DNA of 64,000 nucleotides from Glossina fuscipes (taxonomy: Eukaryota; Arthropoda; Insecta; Diptera; Glossinidae). Where the stretch lies: the NCBI RefSeq assembly GCF_014805625.2, contig NW_023998422.1, forward strand, positions 5,527,932 through 5,591,931. Reading direction: 5' to 3'. Positions 55,791 through 64,000 of this stretch are shown in pieces. A program made the translations under genes and the position numbers. The notes under the pieces are model-generated. The model had not been told where the DNA came from, did not search any database, and saw nothing but the letters and a program-made list of their open reading frames with translations. Within the stretch, counting starts at the first letter, position 1. Each line of letters starts with the position of its first letter.

Positions 55791-58714
55791 TACCATTTCG
55801 CTAACCAAATTCAATACAATCTCTTCATCAAAGATAGTAAAAATCGGAAGAAATACTTTTTGTGTCGCACAATACCAAGCACAGCTGAAACACAAGGGCG
55901 TTTATGAGGTAAAATTTAACACAGATATTTGTCATAGCGCTACTAATGTATCCGCGCAAATCTAACTTGAATATTGGTCTTACTTTTTCGTCACAATATT
56001 ATGGTGGGTACTTATTACTACTATATATATATATATATATATATATAGAGAAGCATGTTGAGGCTCTCTTTTCTCTCATATTTACGGTCTTACCAACAAT
56101 CAATGAATAAAACGTCTGAAAAGCAAACAAAAATGTTCGAAATATCGGCTTCGTGGCGTATGAGTAACAAGCAATAAAATTAAATTTTCATAAATTTTTC
56201 TATTGCGTTAAGGCTTCACTCATACTTCAATGATCTTATTTTTGCGCTACTTTTTTAAAATGTTTAGTTAGAAACGTGGACCTAATATACACTTTTTCCT
56301 TATGATAATAAACTTTGTTTTATATATTTAACAAATTTCAAGCAAAGTGGTCGTAGCAATGATTCTGTTGAACGAGTTGAACGAGGAAGAGAGAATTTAT
56401 TTAAGCTTAATCAGACCAGAAGGGGTCTTTGAGTAACGTTTGAACTTTGATCTTCAATTTTTTGTTTTTCTCGTATTAAAAAATATGTAGCCTGCGTTCA
56501 TATTTATATATAGCTTGCCTGATTATGTAAACGTATATAAATACTGTAAGCAAAAACAATGAAATTTTAATTATTTTCAAAAGAGTCATAAGTGACTAAG
56601 AGTCATATCATGCTATGCTCCATTATAAAAACACTTGTCAGGATTAGTTTTAATGTCTGCTTTCGAACAAAAGATGAATTCTATAAAATAAAAATGGAGT
56701 GAATTTTTCTGTTTCAACGCAACGTTAACGAGCGGTTTTTACTGATAGAATTTAATCAACAATATTTATATATAGATTAAATTGATATGAAACGTGAATG
56801 GTCACTTTTTTCCATATGACGCATATATCCTTTACCTTTTCATGCTTAATTAATGTCAATTTTATATGATCTATAGAAAAATAATTATTTTATTAACTCG
56901 AGTAAAGAGAAAAAAATGATATCTTTTTTTAATTACTATACGAAAATCAGACAGATGCGGAACCTTACATACGGCATACCAGTAAAAGTAAGTCCAAAGG
57001 AATTCTAGTCTAATTTATCAAGTTTTTGCATTTCGTCATTAAAACGCACTTTTAATAGTGATTCGCTATTGGTCCTCTGTCTCTTTTGAAAATAGTCGAT
57101 AAATATTATATCCTGCGCATCGCAACATACTAACGTCATAATCTTCCAAGTCGGCTTTTGCCTGCTTGGTCACCGGTTGCTGTCTAATCGGCTAATTGAC
57201 GATTTGCCCCTCAACCGGCTCCTACATGTTGTTGTTTTTGCTGGTCAAAAATGAACAAACGCGGCATCCATTTCGAACAATCTGTCTGCCTTGAACCTAA
57301 ATATTTATGCAAAAATCGCATAAGCATTTCTTTGGATATCTTTGGAATGCCAGTTACTTTACGCAACTTTATTTTTCGCTCTGTCAAAACGTATAGAGGG
57401 TCATTTTAATGTTAATATTAACCGACATCTGTTATAAAACAGAAAATCTCTCTCCCTTCCTGCCACCATTTATACGACATCCGATTGAGTTTTCTGCAGG
57501 GAGTCGAAAAAAATGCATCATCTATAGTTATTCATTCTCTTTGACCATAATCTCATCTCTAATTCATCTTAATCCACAAGCGAGCTGCTTCCTCTCTTAT
57601 CGATGAATAATTAACGAAAATGTCAACAGGTCAATCAAAGTGACAAACGTTATTAGTGAAAAAGACGTTTGATTCAAATTTTCAAATAATATATTATTTT
57701 AAAATTCACATAGACTTTTTTTAAGAAAATGGGGTTAAGAAAGTTTGTTGCTTTTGCTATTTTTTGGCACAATGCAATGGAAGCATGAAAAGATAAGAAA
57801 AATTTTAATACAGTATTGCTCTACTACAATAGACGATAAGCTTGGTAAACGGTATACACAGTAACACAGTATAACTGCATTGCATTGTAAAATTTCGCAA
57901 CTAAGCCTGGGAACTGGCTTGTCAATCTACTCCAGACATCCTGGCGCTATTGAACTTTGATATTTTTCCTTATCTTAGATACCTGGGTAGTGGGGCCGCA
58001 ATATTATTCGCTTGAAGGCTCATTTCTACAAGCTATTCATGGCAAATAGTTCAGTTTTTATTCAGCATACCATAAAGTTATGAATCTGTTTAACTTAATC
58101 TTGTTATCCAATCACTCAGCTAAAGGCAATATCGAAAGTGAAGCGGGGAACGCCATGAGCGTCAGTATTTCAAAAATTTAATAATGAGATGTTGTGGGGA
58201 AAGGATTATAAAATCCATGTAGACCATTCCTCATGAAGTTAAACGTCTTATACGGTTAGCCGGGTGTAGCTCTCTTCGCTCGGCCTAGTACCTATCGGGT
58301 CTTCTTTACGATTTTATTTACATGAATTTTTTCTTTTAAAATAAGTGGTTGACGCAGTTTTATTTATGAAGGCTGGATGCAGAAGAAACAGGAAATGCAT
58401 TGCTTACTTGTTTCACCTCACTACTTTTTCGGACTTGATGTGAGCTGACAATCATCGTAATAATCTCACTCGAAATCAACTGATGCAACTTCAAATGCGG
58501 TAACCTTTCCGTTAAGCGGGTGGTTGTTTATAAGTACAGCAAAATTAAAGAGAAATTGTGAGAACTAAAAGACAAATTATCAAGGCAACAACATGTAAAA
58601 GGAATAAATTAGAATATGTGTGTGTTTAAGGGAAAGTTTGAAGCTTTGTTCCTCATATTTCAGACGGAAGGATGGAATTATTTCTCTCGTAGCTTCGGTG
58701 TTTTATTTAAATAT

Positions 58715-59063
58715 AACAATGAAAGCACTATAGGTCGACCATTAAACACCGTACACCATTTCCCTTGATGGAGTCACTCATATAAAAACTTTCTAAAATA
58801 AGGCGTTGTATGGGAAGTGAGACGAAAAAGTGCGAACTATTTTCGCACTTGAGCCAAAAAACATAGATATATCAAATTTTATCAAAGGGTCACGAAAATT
58901 GCGACATGTAGGTTGAAAATGAGTATACAAGGCGGGAAGACATACGGACGGACGAGTTTAAATCGATTCAAATGCGTATTGATATAAAAGAAGGTTGGTC
59001 TGCTTCAAGCCTTTAAAAACTTAATGTAGTCTTATATAACAAGGGCTGTAGAAGCATAATAAT
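58715..59063 (-). repeat. Family A repeat, minus
   Basis: GCACTATAGGTCGACCATTA, AAGGCGTTGTATGGGAAGTG, GTAGGTTGAAAATGAGT, a CATACGGACGGACG run and a decayed right end. Confidence 0.7.
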
Positions 59064-60595
59064 TAACGAAACTGTTTGCGACTAAATTAAGGCAAGCCTA
59101 TGATTAGTATGTTTAAATTACGCTTACATTATTCTTGTCAAACGATCTATTTAGTAAAATATTCTTTTCTATTTTATATTTGCTTTTCAAGTCCGCAATG
59201 TATGTTGTGTAGTATTCCTAAGCGTTTGCATTTAGAGATCTCTTTTGAATTTTTTCATCCTAAAGGTAACGGTTTGTCAAAGAACTTTTCTCAATTACTT
59301 TATAATTTCATGTCTTTTGTTTGATAATAAGTATAAGTTACGTTTCGCTAAGATGCACATTTAATCCGTTTTCGTAAAGAATATAATTTATTAAATTTTC
59401 AAGCTGACAAACTTGTTCGCATTTCCATTTCAATTTAAATGCAAAGCAAAGCAAACAAAACACTCATCATTGTTCATAAAAGTTTTAGGGTAATTATCCT
59501 AGAAAGTAACGACACGACAAAACGGCAAAATCATAAAATTTTATTAAGAATTTTTTCATAAGCAAAATATTCTCTCCTCTTTCTCTTCCTCTTCTTCTTC
59601 TACTTTTTCAATGGTAAAAAAGATTTAATACTTGCATGTTTATTCGAAATGTTTTTTAAAGTAATAAAATTTTATGATGCAATGTTGTTATATATATATA
59701 TATATACATAAGCAATCTTTTTTTTTTTTTTTTAAATATTATTTAAGAAAATATTAGTTTAAAATCCTAAAAGTAAAAAACATGCATACATGTATGTATA
59801 CAAAAAAAGAAAGTTACAAAAGTAAAGTTGAATGCGAGGAAGAAAAAAAAAAAGAGAAAAGGAGAGTTCGAGAAAAGACTCTCTCAACCGGAAAACTTAC
59901 AAGTCGTAGAAAACGAAAGACAAACTAAAACAAAAGCGTGCATTGAATTGAAATGTTATGCGTATGAACGAATGAATGCACAAAAGACATGTATTTGTGT
60001 ATGTAAAAACAAATATAACTCCCTACTACATACTTTCCAATGTATGCATGTGTGCATGCATGTATGTATGTATTTATGTATGTATGCATGTGACTTGAAC
60101 TCATATAGGTATGTGTAATGCGCACACAATTGTACTTAGGGTTCACAAGGTTACTTACTACTCTTCGTATGTGTCAGTTAGTCATCAAATTCACATTTGA
60201 CTGTAAGCATTGCATAAAGAAATCTAAGCAAACAAGTGGGCTGTTGTTGCCTAAGTACACAAAACGAAGTATGAACACTTTAAATGTAATGTATATATAT
60301 ATATATATATATACATACATGTATATGTATATATATGACAAAGAAAACTTTAAAAATTTATAATCAATCGAATAAACTAAAGGATGGATTTAATGTCTTT
60401 GTCTGTTCGTCGGTTTGTTTACTTGTTAGAATCAAAGACTTTAACTACCGACTACCAGCAGCTTATATGCTTTACAAAAAACTGATTAGTTGCAAATGCT
60501 ATAACAAACATAACAAACTGCTCTTTAATGCTTTGCTGAAGGTTATAAAAATTGTTACTGTTTTCTAGAGCACAGACATGGGTTATATTCTCACA

Positions 60596-60629
<34 letters not shown>

Positions 60630-61189
60630 GCATTTAGAACAAAGGTTTGTATAACCCGAGATTATAAGGATTATTATGCGCCACAATGCATTAGGGTGGT
60701 GCATACAAAAACTACGATTTAAAACAATTTCGCTTACTTCAATTTTTTTAATTGATTTCGAACTGTAGTTGTAAAAAGCCTTACAGATATAATAAGTTAT
60801 GTATAAAGCGGAATCACAGCATCACGAATAAGAAAGTAAGCGACATTTGGACGAGAAGAGGAAAGATTTTTCGACAAATTCGATAGAAGCTGTGCTTATA
60901 AAGTCCCTTGAAGCGGATAGTTTCTGAAACCACTTGACCTCGTCACAATCCTTTTCGTAAAGTTAATAAACAACAGACGTCCCTTGCTTAACATGCTGCT
61001 TGTATAGCATGGTTTCCATACAACGCGGCACAAATTCGCGAATATTGCGAAACGAGTAATATTTCGATACAAACCGAATAATGTTTCCATACATTACTGT
61101 ACACGTTTCTTTAAAGTGTATTTTATAAAAGTTTGACTTGTTGTTGTTGTTCTATACAATATTTCAGTTTAAATAAGTAAAGAAAAAAA

Positions 61190-61580
61190 GCTTCGTACAA
61201 CACGGTACATATTGCATTGATTTACATTAGCTTATAACCGGGTCTCCATACAACAAGAATCAAGCGTCGAGACGAGACGCTGTCGTGGTTATGTCGCTGT
61301 TTACGATATTCCAGCTTAAATAACATAACGTAAAGAGTTTTGTATAACAGGGTTTCGATACAACATATATTTAAGTGACGTCGTTCTATACGATTTTTGA
61401 CTTTCGATTAAGAGATTAAAAAAAGGTTCGTATATCACGGTTTCGACAAGGTACATGTGGCACTTATAAGACGGTCGCCCCATAACACGAGTAAAGCATC
61501 GAGATAACGTAGTGAATGAAATGATTTGCTTTAGGTTATATTACGATATTTCAGCTTAAATAAGACAAGGTTTCAGTAGA
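61190..61580 (+). repeat. Diverged direct repeat, period about 240 bp
   Basis: Pairs: ACACGGTACAT (61199) with ACAAGGTACAT (about 61446); CTTATAACCGGGTCTCC (61231) with CTTATAAGACGGTCGCC (about 61463); ACGATATTCCAGCTTAAATA (61302) with ACGATATTTCAGCTTAAATA (about 61542). A third partial match precedes at about 61160. Not assigned to a known family. Confidence 0.55.
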
Positions 61581-62699
61581 GCACAGTACGACACGGGGCC
61601 ATGTTAGGCCTGCACAAATCAACTGTGAAGCGGATACATTGTGATAGGATTTTTTTTTTAAACTCTACTAATAGAAATTTTCGAAAGATTCTTTACCATT
61701 AAGTACCATTCCAATGTGCATTGTTTTTGTATGCGTATGTAACTAAATCCTTGTTTGTATGTGAGTCGCAAAAAAAAAGCAAAAGAAAACGAAAAAGTTT
61801 TATATATGAAAAGAGTTATTGTATTGCTTTTTATAAATTTATACTTGACATTTTTTCCTTGTTCTTATTATTGTTGTTTTCCCTCCATCTCTCTTTCTTT
61901 CTCTCTCTCTGTCTCTCTCTCTGTCAGTCAGTTCAAGGATAAAAGTCCAACACATTATGTTTCTTTATTATTACATTTGTAATTTATTAAAGCACGCATC
62001 TTCTCAGGTAAAGCATTGTTGAACTTATTTAGAGATAAAACATTTGTTGTCCTTCTACTAGAGCAGAACATTTACATTTAACGACAACAAGCATTCACAA
62101 GTCAGTGAATAAAAAAAAGAAAAAGAAGTAGAATTAATCAACGCTTCGCTTGCTTTTTTTTTTTGACAGAAATAAAAAATTTAATTTATCAAAAAATTTT
62201 TTCTAAATTTATGCTATGATATATATATGAATCTAAACGGTTAGAGGTAAAGTGATAGAATGATTTATGAATCTTTAAAAGTTGTGCAATGTTTTTAAAT
62301 TTTAAAATTGTTTTTAGGAAATAATAGGATACGCGTCTTGGCAATATCGGGTAAGTATTTCCTAAAATCATTATTTAGGTAAAAAAAAAGAAAAATCATC
62401 GGTTGGGTTGCGCCGCAGTTAGGGAGCTTGATATCATAATATCCTGTTCAAAAAATAAGACCAATATTCAAGTTAAATTGCACGGATAAACTGGTAGCAC
62501 TGTGATCAGTGCCAAATTTCCCATGACAAACTTCATTAGCGATTCAGCAAAGCATTTTTTCCGATTCTTACAATCGGTGATTTTGTTGGGCAAAAAAGTT
62601 GCTTTAAATTTTGTTTGCGAAATAAAATTTTTTGTGCAAAATTTCTTAGGATACTGCAGAAAGTCATTGGTGGGAAAACTTTTTCGAAATGAAATGTTT

Positions 62700-63490
62700 A
62701 CAAATGGCATTAATAGTTGAAGAAAGGTCGAGAACGGATTGAAGATGACCACTGCCGCGGACGACCGTCGATCTCTATCGATGAAAGTCACATCAAAATA
62801 ATCAAAGATTCGGTGTTCAAGAACCGTTGGTTAGCTATTAGGGAGGCTGCTTGGATTGACGGATCAGTCAACAGTATTTCAAAAGATATTTTGGGACCGA
62901 AACTCGATTGAAATGTTTGAAAAAGATCTATGAGAAGATGATATTTGATTATCAATTGGCCATGAGATGAGACTTGAGTCCATGCAGAAGATCCTTAAAC
63001 ATCCGATCCGACCGGGCGAATATCATCCAAAAGGTGAGCAAAGACCGAAAAAACCGCTACAAAGTCACTCAAAAACCAAGATGATCTTAACAGTTTTCTT
63101 TTATTATCACAGTGTTGCGGACTTTGAACTCCTTTCGCTGAACCACATTTCTAGCAAGGAGTTTCATTTGAGTGTTAAATGTGGTTTGCAAAGTCGGAAT
63201 CGTAAAAGACAACTTTTTGTTTTTGCGTTACGATCTCACGCGACATTAGTTGTTCGAAATCATTTCATTCTAAATTCAACGCATATCGTTTTATAACCAC
63301 CGTATTTACCTGATTTAGCCCTTTGTGACTTCTGGCCAGGGACAAGATTTTAACTCAAATGAATTGATACAAACTGAATCGAAGAAAGCCTTGAAGGCCG
63401 TTCCGGAAAACGACTATAACAACTACTTTGACGATCAAACAAAAAAAACGCTGGCATTAGTGTATAGCGCCCGAGAGGGGTTACTTTGAA
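62700..63490 (+). mobile_element. Decayed mariner element, most of the transposase
   Basis: Reads WH, two stops, then LKKGRERIEDDHCRGRPSIS (family WHKRFKEGRE-EDD-RSGRPS), NRWLAIREAA, a short gap, GEQRPKKPLQSHSKTKMI, TVFFYYHSVADFEL, then PPYLPDLALCDFWPG, KKALKAVPENDYNNYF and a shifted EG-YFE end. The region expected to hold the first catalytic Asp is shortened. Several stops and frameshifts; the open frames at 62717-62911 and 62967-63296 are pieces of it. Confidence 0.85.
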
Positions 63491-64000
63491 TAAGTAGATC
63501 CAAAAAACGAGATGAAATTAAACCACTTAGTTGCGTATTTTTTCAACACGGTAGCATATAAGATACATAAATAAACAAGCCCAGGGTGTTTATGTGACAA
63601 CTTCCTATGATTGGAAAAACATGACCCTTCTAGTTAGATGATCATCCATGTGGTTCGCAGTCATAGCTTTTCTGTCGATTTTATACAAACCAAGCAAATT
63701 ATTTCCAATTTAAATAAAATAAATGTGCAAATAAACACCTGCACTAATGAGGACAACATTCGCCGTTTCCTGGTCAGTATGGCTGCTGTCTGATTCTGCG
63801 TACATATGGTAGTGGTATTAAGTTCTTAAAATTCTTATTTCCAGTTATGTATATATATATATATGTTGTTATGTTGTTATATATGTTGTGGTTTTAGAAG
63901 AAGGGCAGAAATTATTAAAAAGCTTTATTAAAGTAGTAAAGTAGCGCTTATCGAAAAACTATTCGTCGTGTTGTAGCCAAGTATGTATGGACAGTGGAAT

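Larger units (their letters stand above)
53940..64000. other. Distal 5' region to the right edge
   Basis: No supported exon. Contains (AT)n near 54831-54862 and 56022-56046, a mariner remnant at 55575-55790, a minus family A copy at 58715-59063, further (AT)n near 59689-59705, 60291-60312 and 60603-60627, a diverged ~240-bp duplication at 61190-61580, a CT-rich tract near 61890-61925 and a larger mariner remnant at 62700-63490. 56,100-58,700 shows nothing recognisable. Confidence 0.5.

Noticed and set aside
1..64000. Prokaryotic operons, phage or contaminant DNA
   Set aside because: No long uninterrupted coding runs, no ribosome-binding-site pattern; intron-exon structure and repeats are insect-like throughout.
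1..64000. tRNA, rRNA or other structured RNA genes
   Set aside because: No convincing cloverleaf or conserved RNA motif was found by eye; a covariance-model scan would be needed to exclude small ones.

Overview
The window is nuclear DNA from a higher dipteran, most likely a schizophoran fly. The evidence is AT-rich sequence with homopolymer and (AT)n/(CA)n/(GA)n tracts, 59-127 bp introns beside introns of 5-11 kb, and many short dispersed elements built like the Drosophila DINE-1/INE-1 (Helentron-derived) family. I cannot name the species.

Only one gene can be supported. It lies on the minus strand and is the fly kazrin orthologue (vertebrate KAZN; I believe Drosophila calls it Liprin-gamma). 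Ten coding exons read from 36027 down to 94: a start exon (35914-36027), a long Gln/Gly/Ser/Asn-rich disordered exon (32611-33355), a linker (21711-21950), the coiled-coil exon (18512-19399), two small exons including a conserved basic motif (18392-18452, 18140-18330), three exons coding three SAM domains (17577-18072, 17288-17449, 11398-11542) and a fly-specific tail exon (94-205). The gene continues past the left edge. A probable 5'UTR exon is at 36028-36554, so the promoter lies further right or outside the window. Every junction is canonical and phase-consistent except exon 6/exon 7, which is off by one nucleotide.

The rest is intron or 5' flank. It holds at least 16 copies of a ~300-450 bp repeat (called family A), at least five copies of a DINE-1-like repeat (family B), four decayed mariner/Tc1 transposase remnants, two non-LTR reverse-transcriptase tail remnants, one probable solo LTR, a 47-bp x7 minisatellite, a ~140-bp x3 tandem repeat, a ~120-bp x3 tandem inside a family B element, and many microsatellites. 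The compact cluster of exons 4-8 (17.3-19.4 kb) is free of recognisable repeats. From 36,555 to 64,000 I see no convincing coding exon.

Functionally, kazrin-type proteins are cytoplasmic scaffolds with an N-terminal coiled coil and a C-terminal SAM array, linked to junctions, cytoskeleton and endosomal traffic in vertebrates and, with the related liprins, to synapse formation in flies. I did not find a convincing new multi-gene system. The most unusual points are the exon 6/7 frame break and the tandem repeats inside or abutting DINE-like elements.
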